This document shows positions 24,501-33,063 of a DNA stretch of 42,011 nucleotides, piece by piece. The notes under the pieces are model-generated. The model saw nothing but the letters and a program-made list of their open reading frames with translations. It was not told the DNA's origin and searched no databases. How positions within the stretch are numbered: position 1 is the first letter of the stretch; each line of letters starts with the position of its first letter. Source of the DNA: SAR86 cluster bacterium REDSEA-S09_B4 (lineage in GTDB: Bacteria > Pseudomonadota > Gammaproteobacteria > Magnimaribacterales > Magnimaribacteraceae); NCBI GenBank assembly GCA_001628005.1, contig LUQU01000084.1, forward strand, positions 1 through 42,011, written 5' to 3'. The translations under genes were made by a program, and so were the position numbers.

Positions 24501-26406
24501 AGTTTTCTTTATTTGATTTGCTGTTTCCTTTACAAGTGGGGGGGAGATTTATCGTTGGATTTTTATCAAAAAAACCGACAGGTATAAGGTGGAACCCACA
24601 ATATTCTACGGGCATTACTGGCCAATCTTCAGGTCTTGGTACATGCGTTAGACCAAAGGTATGCCACATGACCAAGTCACCATTACTTATGTCTCTGTCT
24701 TTGGAAGTAAGATCTTCTAAACCACCTTGTCCGGAATGCATTACTGGGTGAGCACCTCCAGCATATTGTTCGTCTTCATTAAATGGAGTTGCCCATAAAT
24801 TATGTTTAGCAAAAGACGCCCGTATACCTGGTGGTGAATCTGGATGGGCTAGAAGACTCGGTGTATTCCCAGGCAACAGCTTATATCCCACAGGAAGTCC
24901 TACGGAATTAATTTTTTCAGGATTTGTTACTTTCCAAACTCTACTTGAAGAAGGTGAAATATCTCTCTTGGCTTCCTTCTCCTTCTTTAAATGCGTAGTT
25001 ACATTTTTTAATTGCATGCCATTAGGATTGTCTTCACTTACAGGCAAAGCAACGACTTCACTCTCATGTAATTGATTAATACCTCCATCTAAATCCCAAT
25101 CTAACCTGACACAAAACAAATGCTGATGTAATGGTGAGACTAATTCTTCAGTAATCTTTAAGTCTTGTTCGGGGTTGTGCAGCTTTTCATCGAAAGCGCT
25201 TATACCAACTATTCCAGTAAGTTTCATTTCAACTTGAATCGTGCCATCTAAATACAGATACCAAAACATTCCGTAATCATAGTTTCCTATAGTAGAAATA
25301 GAGCTCACGACTAATCTTCTTGATCTCCTTACTTCAGTAGGAATAAAATTATTGAAATCCACATGTTTCCATTGAATTCCAAAATCTTCTTCATGAATAC
25401 AAATGGCATTCTCAATAAAATTTACAGAGCCATCAAATGTAAGAATATTTGCGTCTAAATAATGAATTTCTCCAACACAATCGCATCCCAGAGTTAAAGA
25501 ATTTGTTAAGTTTCCAAATCCGTATTCAGTTCCGTCATGAACAGCCTTCCAGCTATGCATGGGGTCTGCTGAACCATAAGGAACTACCATATCGGATAGA
25601 GATGCACGATGAAGGATAGGTCTTTCATTTAAAGAAACTTGATGCAAAACAGGGCCCTCAACTGGATGGATGGATGCTCTTAGTTGCCAACCTTCCCATG
25701 AAATTTGATTGCCTTCCACTTCAAAGCCAGTACCTTCAGGTTGAGTTATTTCAATTGGCTTAGGTTGTTCTCTAAATTCAGACTGGGACTCTGCATCATA
25801 CCTTGCATGTGCCTTGGGTACTGGGACAACACCAAAATCCTCAACACAGGTAACCTCTTTAAGAGTTAAATCAACGTGCGATATTACACCCTGTATTGGT
25901 TTTGCATACGCGTTATCTGTTTCATTTTCTTTGAGAAAAGAAATAGTTCTCATTGCTCTATGCCCTGGTTTAATGGATTCGTGTACTACTCCTCCAGCTG
26001 GCCATGGATCTATCTGGACAAGGTCTAAATTCGTGACATCCCTTTTTTTGAGAGCATCTTGATACTCTTTGTTTTGTTTGGTTAGTACAGTTGCCAAGCC
26101 AACTTCTGCGAAACTATAAGCTGCCTGAGCTTCATTAGGTAATCTTTCTAAAGCGGTTACCTGTTCCTTCTTCAGATCTATAGAAGCTACAAAACCTCCA
26201 TCTGGATTAGAATCAACTCCAATAATTTTTACAGATCTATCAAACTCTTCTCCTTCCTTATAACTCCTAACAGATTCTTTGCTTGGTTCAACTAAAGTTA
26301 CATTGATAAACAAAGTGTTTTCATCTGATTCGTCATGTGCTCTATATAAGTCAACAGCCTTGTTTATCTCATCAGCAGTCAAGCTATCTAGGGGATGTGT
26401 AGTCAT
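24499..26406 (-). CDS. Copper-containing primary-amine oxidase (TPQ enzyme), cytoplasmic
   Basis: These enzymes convert primary amines to aldehydes, ammonia and H2O2, using copper and a self-made topaquinone. The 635-residue length matches bacterial copper amine oxidases. The cofactor motif NYDY is at residues 375-378, with Tyr376 as topaquinone precursor. The active-site base is probably Asp291 in HDGTEYGFGN. Copper His ligands are His427 and His429 (LHQHLF), with a third likely in THVPRPEDWPVMP. No signal peptide is seen, so it is probably cytoplasmic, unlike periplasmic tyramine oxidase of E. coli. An N-terminal D2/D3-like region precedes the catalytic domain. Confidence 0.93.
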   Translation of the reverse strand: MTTHPLDSLTADEINKAVDLYRAHDESDENTLFINVTLVEPSKESVRSYKEGEEFDRSVKIIGVDSNPDGGFVASIDLKKEQVTALERLPNEAQAAYSFAEVGLATVLTKQNKEYQDALKKRDVTNLDLVQIDPWPAGGVVHESIKPGHRAMRTISFLKENETDNAYAKPIQGVISHVDLTLKEVTCVEDFGVVPVPKAHARYDAESQSEFREQPKPIEITQPEGTGFEVEGNQISWEGWQLRASIHPVEGPVLHQVSLNERPILHRASLSDMVVPYGSADPMHSWKAVHDGTEYGFGNLTNSLTLGCDCVGEIHYLDANILTFDGSVNFIENAICIHEEDFGIQWKHVDFNNFIPTEVRRSRRLVVSSISTIGNYDYGMFWYLYLDGTIQVEMKLTGIVGISAFDEKLHNPEQDLKITEELVSPLHQHLFCVRLDWDLDGGINQLHESEVVALPVSEDNPNGMQLKNVTTHLKKEKEAKRDISPSSSRVWKVTNPEKINSVGLPVGYKLLPGNTPSLLAHPDSPPGIRASFAKHNLWATPFNEDEQYAGGAHPVMHSGQGGLEDLTSKDRDISNGDLVMWHTFGLTHVPRPEDWPVMPVEYCGFHLIPVGFFDKNPTINLPPTCKGNSKSNKEN

Positions 26407-26433
26407 TCTTATTCCTTTTATTTACTTTTTATC

Positions 26434-27441
26434 TTAGTCACTAAAATTTACCTTGGCAATAACTGGAAAATGGTCTGAAACCCCTTCCATAGAAACTGCA
26501 TCAAACCCTTTTGGTTTAGAAGAATCTTTAAAAGCATTACTTTGATTTATCAATACATCTATAGAGAGGGTGTTGAAGCTTACTCCTCGTCCTTTGGAAA
26601 CCAATATAGCGTCTAAAAAAGACCAGTCATCTCTGGGTTCGTAATAATACGTTCCTTTACATTTTGTGCAGCCTTGTTGATGAGACACATACCAGATTTT
26701 TGACTGGTCCTTAAAAGTCCCTAATTCCGTTTCTTCTTCTGAGGTTACATTAAAATCTCCCATCGCCACAGCAGGATCATTGTGAGCGTTCAGTAAACTT
26801 TCTAAATGAATGAAAGCATCGTTTCTCATCACAGAATCAAGAAACGGCGCTGGAAAATGCACACTGTAAACTCTGAGAGTCTTCCCTGATAACTCTATCT
26901 GGGCTTCTAGAATAGGCCTCGTGTCCTTTGTTGGGAAACCAGGAGAAAATTCTATGAAATGAAGCTTCGATCTTTTTATCGGAAATTTAGAAATAATAGC
27001 GCTATCTATACCTCGATAATCCTTACCTTCCAATAAAACAAAATCTAAATAACCCAAAGGTTCCAATTCATTATATAAATCTCTCAAAACGTTGATATTT
27101 TCAATTTCTTGAAATGCAATAATATCCGCCCCATTAGGACCAAAAGAAGAAACCACTTTGGCTATATTTAATATTTTTTTTGTTTTAGCTTCCTCATTCC
27201 AATCTAAGTAAAGGCATTCGTCCCGCCATTTTTTTACTTCGATTTTTTTGCAATGACCCTTGTGATAAGAACCGCGCTTAAAGGAGGCTGGTAGAAATGC
27301 TTTGTCGTCTTTCCCTATATCATCTTTGTTATCAAAAAGGTTCTCAACGTTGTAAGACATTAATGATATTTCTTCAGCAGCCAGTGGAAAAGTAAACAGT
27401 AAGCTGATAAAAAAAATGGCTGTTATGGATTTAGTTCCCAT
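26434..27441 (-). CDS. Secreted endonuclease/exonuclease/phosphatase-family hydrolase
   Basis: The 335-residue protein begins with a signal peptide (MGTKSITAIFFISLLFTFPLAAEE). The EEP fold follows: MSYNVENLFDNKDD, IAFQEIENINVL, MGDFNV and a C-terminal SDHFPV, supplying the metal and catalytic residues. Such exported proteins cut DNA/RNA or hydrolyse phosphoesters and help marine bacteria gain phosphate. A CPKC-like CTKC pair is also present. It overlaps the upstream SGNH-like gene by 11 bases, indicating one operon. Confidence 0.87.
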   Translation of the reverse strand: MGTKSITAIFFISLLFTFPLAAEEISLMSYNVENLFDNKDDIGKDDKAFLPASFKRGSYHKGHCKKIEVKKWRDECLYLDWNEEAKTKKILNIAKVVSSFGPNGADIIAFQEIENINVLRDLYNELEPLGYLDFVLLEGKDYRGIDSAIISKFPIKRSKLHFIEFSPGFPTKDTRPILEAQIELSGKTLRVYSVHFPAPFLDSVMRNDAFIHLESLLNAHNDPAVAMGDFNVTSEEETELGTFKDQSKIWYVSHQQGCTKCKGTYYYEPRDDWSFLDAILVSKGRGVSFNTLSIDVLINQSNAFKDSSKPKGFDAVSMEGVSDHFPVIAKVNFSD

Positions 27442-28231
27442 AATATTCTTGATGGGTAGCCCAAGCTATTTTTTGTAAATTTAGCGCAATTTTTTTATCC
27501 AGATCAAAGGTGTAAGTAATGCCAACGGGTGAAGTCTGAAATATAGAAGCAAACATCACGCAGGCAGAAAGATAAGTTCCTGCCTTACTGGGGTGCCTGT
27601 TATCTGGATGGTATAAGTTAATTTCCGGGTAGGTCTTCATTGAATTTTTATAAGCTAAGCCGACAGGTGTTACTAAAACATTATTTTTGTTCCCGGCTGA
27701 TGTGTATTCTTCAGCTAATTGCTTAGTCATCTCTGGCTTATCCTTATAAGCCCAAGTCATCATAAATACTGGTTCTATGTCGTTCTTTTTTAAAAGATTA
27801 CTGTGCTTTTCTGCAAACTCGTAAAACAAATCCTTTCTTTCTGGGTGAATTGGGCACTGACTACAGTCCTGCATAATAGCCATGTTAAAACCCGTAAAAT
27901 CATATTTATTAAGAACATTTTTTGAATTAATTGAAAAAGAACCAATATTTGGATTTTTAATATAAGAATTCACATCGTGCCAACTTAACGAAGAGCCATT
28001 AATCGTAATTAATCTTATTTTGTGTCCTTTACCAAGTTCTTCGGTAGCTCGAATGAGTCTTACTAAAGGATTGTGAACTCCATTGTTGTAATACATAAAG
28101 CTATTTCCGATCATCAATATTGATTTAGGATTCTCGCTCTTAGGTTCTTTAACAGCTGGTGTCACTGAAGAAAATACTGTCGAAAGTTGAAATAACAAGA
28201 TAAGGGTTATGGAAATTCTCATTAATATCAT
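27431..28231 (-). CDS. Secreted SGNH/GDSL-like hydrolase
   Basis: The 266-residue protein has an N-terminal signal peptide (RISITLILLFQLSTVFSS). It then has block I ILMIGNSFMYYNNG, where the Ser replaces the GDS nucleophile, and near the end YHPDNRHPSKAGTYL, which supplies the Asp-x-x-His pair. The fold resembles the SGNH/DUF4886 group, esterase-like enzymes. The start at 28231 is tentative; another ATG at 28222 gives MRISITLIL. It overlaps the EEP gene by 11 bases. The two may act together on exported lipid or nucleotide substrates. Confidence 0.75.
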   Translation of the reverse strand: MILMRISITLILLFQLSTVFSSVTPAVKEPKSENPKSILMIGNSFMYYNNGVHNPLVRLIRATEELGKGHKIRLITINGSSLSWHDVNSYIKNPNIGSFSINSKNVLNKYDFTGFNMAIMQDCSQCPIHPERKDLFYEFAEKHSNLLKKNDIEPVFMMTWAYKDKPEMTKQLAEEYTSAGNKNNVLVTPVGLAYKNSMKTYPEINLYHPDNRHPSKAGTYLSACVMFASIFQTSPVGITYTFDLDKKIALNLQKIAWATHQEYYGN

Positions 28232-28245
28232 TTAAATACTTTATC

Positions 28246-28279
28246 TATCTTTGCTATCGTTAGTAGAATAACAAAGATA
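28246..28279. repeat. 8-bp inverted repeat in the divergent region
   Basis: TATCTTTG (28246-28253) and CAAAGATA (28272-28279) are perfect arms with an 18-base spacer, lying between the SGNH gene (-) and the enoyl-CoA hydratase gene (+). The geometry suits a dimeric regulator. No regulator gene is nearby. Confidence 0.35.
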
Positions 28280-28298
28280 ATAAATGGGGAGAAATATA

Positions 28299-29120
28299 AT
28301 GAGTAAAATCGATACAGGAACACAAGAATTACTTGCTTCAAAAGAAAATGGTGTAGGAATACTAACCATGAACAGGCCAGAAGCAAGAAACGCTATGTCC
28401 GGTGAAATGAATGCTGCCATGCAAGAAATGCTGGCTCAATTTGAAGCTGATACAGAAATACGTTGTGTAGTTTTAACAGGAGCTGGAAAAGGATTCTGCG
28501 CGGGTGGAGATGTTAAAGGAATGGCCGCTTCTGGCGACGGCACAGTTGGAACAAATACTATTGATTCAGCGATACACAGACAAAGAGTGCATCAAAGAGC
28601 AACTTCAGGAAAACTTTTTAAGATGCCAAAACCTACTTTAGCTTCTTTACCGGGAGCAGCAGCGGGTGCTGGACTTTCCTATGCTTTGGCATGTGATTTA
28701 AGAATTATGGCCAGCAATGCCATTCTAACTACTGCCTTTGCAAGGGTTGGATTTTCAGGCGATTACGGCGGCAGTTACTTTATGACGCAACTAATTGGTT
28801 CTGCTAAGGCCAGAGAGCTCTATTATCTTTCCGAAAGAGTAAGTGCTGAAGAAGCTTTAAATTTAGGTTTAACAAATTGGATTTGTGAGCCAGAAGAGCT
28901 TGAAGAAAAAACTATGGAGATCGCTCTGCGATTAGCTAACGGACCTTCAGTGGCATACAGGTACATGAAAGAAAACCTTAACAGAGCTATGTCTGGAGAA
29001 GTTGATGATTGCCTAGATTTGGAAGCAACCCATCATATCCATTGCGGTCAAACAGAAGATCATAGAAATGCAACCAAAGCATTTGTAGAAAAAAAAGAAC
29101 CCGTTTTTAAAGGAAAATAA
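28299..29120 (+). CDS. Enoyl-CoA hydratase/isomerase family protein
   Basis: This 273-residue crotonase-fold protein has TMNRPEARNAMSG, the first oxyanion segment GFCAGGDVKGM and the second LPGAAAGAGLSYALACDLRIM. It probably hydrates an unsaturated acyl-CoA in beta-oxidation or a related ring or side-chain pathway. The longer frame from 28284 contains GGGGAG within its first codons, so the ATG at 28299, with that sequence as its ribosome-binding site, is preferred. It is followed 11 bases later by an esterase gene on the same strand. Confidence 0.9.
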   Translation: MSKIDTGTQELLASKENGVGILTMNRPEARNAMSGEMNAAMQEMLAQFEADTEIRCVVLTGAGKGFCAGGDVKGMAASGDGTVGTNTIDSAIHRQRVHQRATSGKLFKMPKPTLASLPGAAAGAGLSYALACDLRIMASNAILTTAFARVGFSGDYGGSYFMTQLIGSAKARELYYLSERVSAEEALNLGLTNWICEPEELEEKTMEIALRLANGPSVAYRYMKENLNRAMSGEVDDCLDLEATHHIHCGQTEDHRNATKAFVEKKEPVFKGK

Positions 29121-29131
29121 AAAGGATAAAG

Positions 29132-30178
29132 ATGACGAATAAAATTAAAGACGATCCCAGAATTGATAAACGACTAAAAGCTGTTTTCGGAGACATCCCG
29201 GTAGACAGTGTCATGGATTCTGTGGCTCAAACTCGTGATGAAATACTGGAAGAACAAAATTCAGAAGCAGCCCAACAAGGAAAAGATGTTATGCAGATGA
29301 TTAACAATTCTCCACATTACAAAGAAGTTATGCCTGAGGAGGGTCTGGTTACAGCTACCAAAGAATTTACTTCCCAACCGGACGGTAACACCATCAAAAT
29401 TCAATACATTAGACCTGACTCAGATGAAACATTGCCTTGCATCTACTACATTCATGGTGGAGGGATGATGGTTAGCTCTTGTTTTGATGAGCTTTATGCA
29501 GCTTGGGGAAGATGCATAGCTAGACAAGGGGTAGCAGTTGCCATGGTTGATTTTAGAAATTGCATGTGGGCTTCTTCGGCACCTGAAGTTGCTCCATTTC
29601 CAGCTGGACTCAATGATTGTGTATCAGGAATCAAATGGGTGCACGAAAATTCAGATGACTTAAATATTGATAAGGGGAAAATCGTAATAGCTGGGGAAAG
29701 TGGTGGAGGAAATCTAACTTTGGCTACGGGACTGAAACTCAACCAGGATGGAGATATAGGAATAGTTAAAGGACTTTATGCCTTATGTCCTTATATTGCA
29801 GGTTATTGGCCTTTACCCGAAAACCCTTCCTCCGAAGAAAACGAGGGGATATTGTTAAGTCTTCATTCGGAAACCAACAAGTCCTTCGGAGCAATTATTT
29901 ATGGTATCGAGGAGTATCACAATAAAAACCCACTTGCTTGGCCAAGTTTTGCCTCTGTTGAAGATGTAAAAGGACTTCCTAAAACTTATATTATCGTGAA
30001 CGAATGTGATCCATTAAGGGATGAAGGGGTAAACTTCTATCGATTGTTGCGAGAAGCTGATGTCGAAGCTCAGTGTCGACAAGTTATGGGGTCTATCCAT
30101 GGTACGGAGATTTTCTTGGGACTACCGGAAGTAAGTGATGAGACAGCGATGAGTATCGCGAATTTTGTAAAAAACTAA
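29132..30178 (+). CDS. HSL-type alpha/beta hydrolase (lipase/esterase)
   Basis: The 348-residue protein has the hormone-sensitive-lipase-family oxyanion motif YYIHGGGMM and the nucleophile motif IAGESGGGN. An acid in NECDPLRDEG and a late His in SIHGTEIF complete the triad. There is no signal peptide, so it should act on short-chain or bulky esters in the cytoplasm. AAAGGAT lies before the ATG. The stop codon interlocks with that of the convergent GST gene. Confidence 0.9.
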   Translation: MTNKIKDDPRIDKRLKAVFGDIPVDSVMDSVAQTRDEILEEQNSEAAQQGKDVMQMINNSPHYKEVMPEEGLVTATKEFTSQPDGNTIKIQYIRPDSDETLPCIYYIHGGGMMVSSCFDELYAAWGRCIARQGVAVAMVDFRNCMWASSAPEVAPFPAGLNDCVSGIKWVHENSDDLNIDKGKIVIAGESGGGNLTLATGLKLNQDGDIGIVKGLYALCPYIAGYWPLPENPSSEENEGILLSLHSETNKSFGAIIYGIEEYHNKNPLAWPSFASVEDVKGLPKTYIIVNECDPLRDEGVNFYRLLREADVEAQCRQVMGSIHGTEIFLGLPEVSDETAMSIANFVKN

Positions 30179-30900
30179 TTTCTGTCCAAATTCTTGTTTG
30201 AAGCAATGGTAGAGCCTGATGAAGCATATTGGGCTTTTCTTTCTTCACTCCACTGATCTATTTCTTCCTTCGGCACTCCATAGGCCAATCCTCTTCCTAC
30301 AGCCGGTCTTGATCTGACTCTTTCCACCCAATCAACAATTTGAGGATATTTTGTTATGTTGATTTTGCTCCATTTCCAACCCCTAACCCAAGGGTATATA
30401 GCAATGTCCGCTATCGTAAAATTATTACTACATATGAATTTATGCTTAGACAATTGACCGTCCATAACTTTGAGTAAACGATTTGCTTCAGTTCCAAACC
30501 TTTCTAAAGGATGTGACTTTAAAGATTCATCAATATCATCCATGTACCGGGTATAACTTAATTTATTACCAAAGACGGGTCCCAAATTGGCAACCTGCCA
30601 ATACAACCAAGGTAAAACTTCCCATTTCGAATGATCATTTGGCAAAAGGCTGGTTGGGTATTTTTCAGCTAGATATTGGAGGATTGCACCACTTTCCATA
30701 ATGCTAGTTTCACCGTCAATTAACACGGGAATTTTCTGATTGGGATTATGTTTAATGAATTTCTCAGTAAATTGTTCCCCTTTTTGTAGATTTATACTTT
30801 TAACTTTAATATCTGGTAGATCGACGCCTGCTTCAATTAATTCCTCCAGCATAATGTTAACTTTCCAGCCGTTAGGAGTTGGGGAAGTCCACAATTGCAT
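30175..30900 (-). CDS. Glutathione S-transferase family protein
   Basis: The 241-residue protein has a thioredoxin-fold N-terminal domain, including SPTPNGWKVNIMLEEL and NPNQKIPVLID (cis-Pro). GETSIMESGAILQYLAEKYP binds the glutathione gamma-glutamyl group. A helical C-terminal domain follows with FTIADIAIYPWVRGW. It resembles the YfcG/YghU (Nu-like) disulfide-bond oxidoreductases. Its role here may be handling electrophilic intermediates from the neighbouring oxidation genes, which is inference. Confidence 0.9.
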   Translation of the reverse strand: MQLWTSPTPNGWKVNIMLEELIEAGVDLPDIKVKSINLQKGEQFTEKFIKHNPNQKIPVLIDGETSIMESGAILQYLAEKYPTSLLPNDHSKWEVLPWLYWQVANLGPVFGNKLSYTRYMDDIDESLKSHPLERFGTEANRLLKVMDGQLSKHKFICSNNFTIADIAIYPWVRGWKWSKINITKYPQIVDWVERVRSRPAVGRGLAYGVPKEEIDQWSEERKAQYASSGSTIASNKNLDRN

Positions 30901-30923
30901 ATTACTTTTTTAACCTCCCAGAA

Positions 30924-31787
30924 TTATTGGTCTTCTATTTTTAGAACTTTACATGCATTTCCGCGTAGAAACTTTGGCCAAACTTCATCTTTGAAAGTAA
31001 CATTTTGCATATCTGTCATGATCCTTTCTAATGAAAGACCTATTGGAAAATAGCCGGCATAAATTACTTTATCGGCTCCTCTAGTATTTGCGTAATCTAT
31101 AATTTCTTTTGGGTAATATTTAGGAGCAAAAGCCGAAGTGGAATAATAAAGATTTGGCCATTTCAACATCAACTTAACCGCAAGATCTACCCAGGGCTCA
31201 CAGCCATGTCGTGTAACAAAAACTAACTCAGGAAAATCGTACATTACCTTATCAATTCGCTCCACGTGTTGCGGCCACATAGGTAATCGGGGTCCGGGTA
31301 CACCGGCACAGGAAAAAATTGGAACATCGAGTTCTACACATTTGTCATAGATCGGATACATAAGTTCATCATCAATACCAACTTGAGGATCGAAACCTGA
31401 ATTAAAAGCTCCGAATGACCGCACACCAAACTCCTCGTACTGGCGCACCATGTTTCGAATACCTTCCTTACCTTTATTAGGATCAACACTCCCTTGTGCT
31501 ACAAACCGATCTGAATGGGTTTTAAGCGCTTCAAGGCTGACATCTCCACCTGCTCCAATAAGACCAATTTCTATGCCAAATCTATCCATCTCATGCAAAG
31601 TTACCGAGATGGGATCTTTGTTCCCATATAGTTCTTTAGGAACATTTTTAAACATATATTCAACCGGAAAATCCAGATCAGTGGATCCGTCTTTTAGTTG
31701 TTTGCGGATGAAATCGTATTGAGAAAAATCATTGGCTGGGAAGCCGATCATGGTATCAACTATCCCAATGCCTTTAGGCATAGTCAT
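30924..31787 (-). CDS. ACMSD-like amidohydrolase-family protein with degenerate metal site
   Basis: This 287-residue TIM-barrel protein belongs to the amidohydrolase-2 group. It has VCAGVPGPRLP-like, VFVTRHGCEPWVDLAVKL and WPNLYYSTSAFAPKYYPKE segments. The usual N-terminal HxH is absent: the strand reads GIVDTMIGFP. The late Asp of the GSDxP motif is Tyr, in IYAGYFPIG. It may therefore not bind metal in the standard way. It follows a second amidohydrolase with a 2-base gap, so they are one transcriptional unit. Enzymes of this group decarboxylate or hydrolyse ring-cleavage products. Confidence 0.85.
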   Translation of the reverse strand: MTMPKGIGIVDTMIGFPANDFSQYDFIRKQLKDGSTDLDFPVEYMFKNVPKELYGNKDPISVTLHEMDRFGIEIGLIGAGGDVSLEALKTHSDRFVAQGSVDPNKGKEGIRNMVRQYEEFGVRSFGAFNSGFDPQVGIDDELMYPIYDKCVELDVPIFSCAGVPGPRLPMWPQHVERIDKVMYDFPELVFVTRHGCEPWVDLAVKLMLKWPNLYYSTSAFAPKYYPKEIIDYANTRGADKVIYAGYFPIGLSLERIMTDMQNVTFKDEVWPKFLRGNACKVLKIEDQ

Positions 31788-31789
31788 AA

Positions 31790-33016
31790 CTATCCCTCAC
31801 TGGGTTGATTGAACAGAGCATTCCGAAAAATAACCCCGGTAGCATCAGCTGGAATTTCTTCTCGAGCTAATGGTTGATCAACTTGACTTGGTGTAGGTCC
31901 ATATTGATTGGCTAAAGGTCGTAATTTTTCTAGGTCAAAGTTGTATAGTTGAGCAGCGTTTTCACCCAGGAGCAAACGACGATCTGTTTCGGATATATCA
32001 TTAAACGTTAGACGAAGCGATTCTAGATTGTATGGAAAAGTCCCCTCATAATGGGGGTAGTCATTCCCCCAAAGGACTCGCTCTACACCAATTTTATCGA
32101 TACCATCTAGTTCTGCTTTACTGGGAAAGCTAGCTCCATACCAACAATTACGTTGAGCATATACACTGGGTAATTCTTTTAAAACCCATTCACCTTCATA
32201 ATGCATTTCTCCTATTGCTCCAAACTCTATACCTAAATGGATACCATCCAGTTGAGCTAACATCGGAGCTACCCAAGAGCAGCCCGACTCGGTAAGTATG
32301 TACTTCAACTTACTAAAGCGCTCGAATACACCACTCATCAAAAGATGACGGAAACCTGCCTGACAATAGAAAGTTACTTCTGAAATCCATAAAGCTTCTC
32401 CAACCAGACTATTGCCGTACCTAGGAGAACCTTGACCTGAATGTTGGTTTATCACAAGATCATGGTCTTGAATGGCCGCAAAAAGTTTATCCCAAGAAGG
32501 GTCGTATAATGGAGTAAGCCACTCACAATCTGGAGGAATGAGAGGTAATAACACACCGCCGCGTAAGTTTGCTTTTGCTATAAACTCAATATCCTTTACT
32601 GCCTCATCCATATCGTTGGGTAAAATCAAACCAACTCCAGCCCGCCGCTCAGGGTCTTCTGCACAAAAATCTTTGAGCCAACGATTATGAGCTCTAATAC
32701 CCTCTAAACAGAGTTTGTATTCTTCGGGCGATGGGGGTTGAGCCGTAACTATGCTTTTCTTAAAAAAAGGAGGCACCGTGTTGGGAAAGACAACCTCACC
32801 TACTACTCCTTGACTATTTTGGTCCTTGGTACGGATATCCAAATCCCAATTACGCATTTTCTTTTCCGCGTAATGTTCTTGGGATGGATTCTTATAGCCT
32901 CCTCTCCATTCATCGAATTGATCTCGATATTTAGGATCTAGATAATCCCTATATTGAGCGTGACTGCCACCGGCATGGGTGTCTGCAGTAATAAGTATGT
33001 AAGGTTCCTTGCTCAT
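31790..33016 (-). CDS. Amidohydrolase family (ACMSD-like) protein
   Basis: This 408-residue protein of the amidohydrolase-2 clan has LITADTHAGG near the N-terminus (a partial metal motif), VINQHSGQGSPRYG mid-protein, a TESGCSWV segment and LWGNDYPHYEGTFP near the C-terminus, which keeps the conserved Asp. It is therefore more likely to be metal-active than its downstream neighbour. It has no signal peptide. Possible activities are decarboxylation or C-C hydrolysis of an aromatic or ring-derived acid. It lies 47 bases downstream of the P450 gene and is probably cotranscribed. Confidence 0.88.
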   Translation of the reverse strand: MSKEPYILITADTHAGGSHAQYRDYLDPKYRDQFDEWRGGYKNPSQEHYAEKKMRNWDLDIRTKDQNSQGVVGEVVFPNTVPPFFKKSIVTAQPPSPEEYKLCLEGIRAHNRWLKDFCAEDPERRAGVGLILPNDMDEAVKDIEFIAKANLRGGVLLPLIPPDCEWLTPLYDPSWDKLFAAIQDHDLVINQHSGQGSPRYGNSLVGEALWISEVTFYCQAGFRHLLMSGVFERFSKLKYILTESGCSWVAPMLAQLDGIHLGIEFGAIGEMHYEGEWVLKELPSVYAQRNCWYGASFPSKAELDGIDKIGVERVLWGNDYPHYEGTFPYNLESLRLTFNDISETDRRLLLGENAAQLYNFDLEKLRPLANQYGPTPSQVDQPLAREEIPADATGVIFRNALFNQPSEG

Positions 33017-33063
33017 CTTGGCTATTCTATCACTCAGTAAATAAGCGTTATATCAGAAGAATA

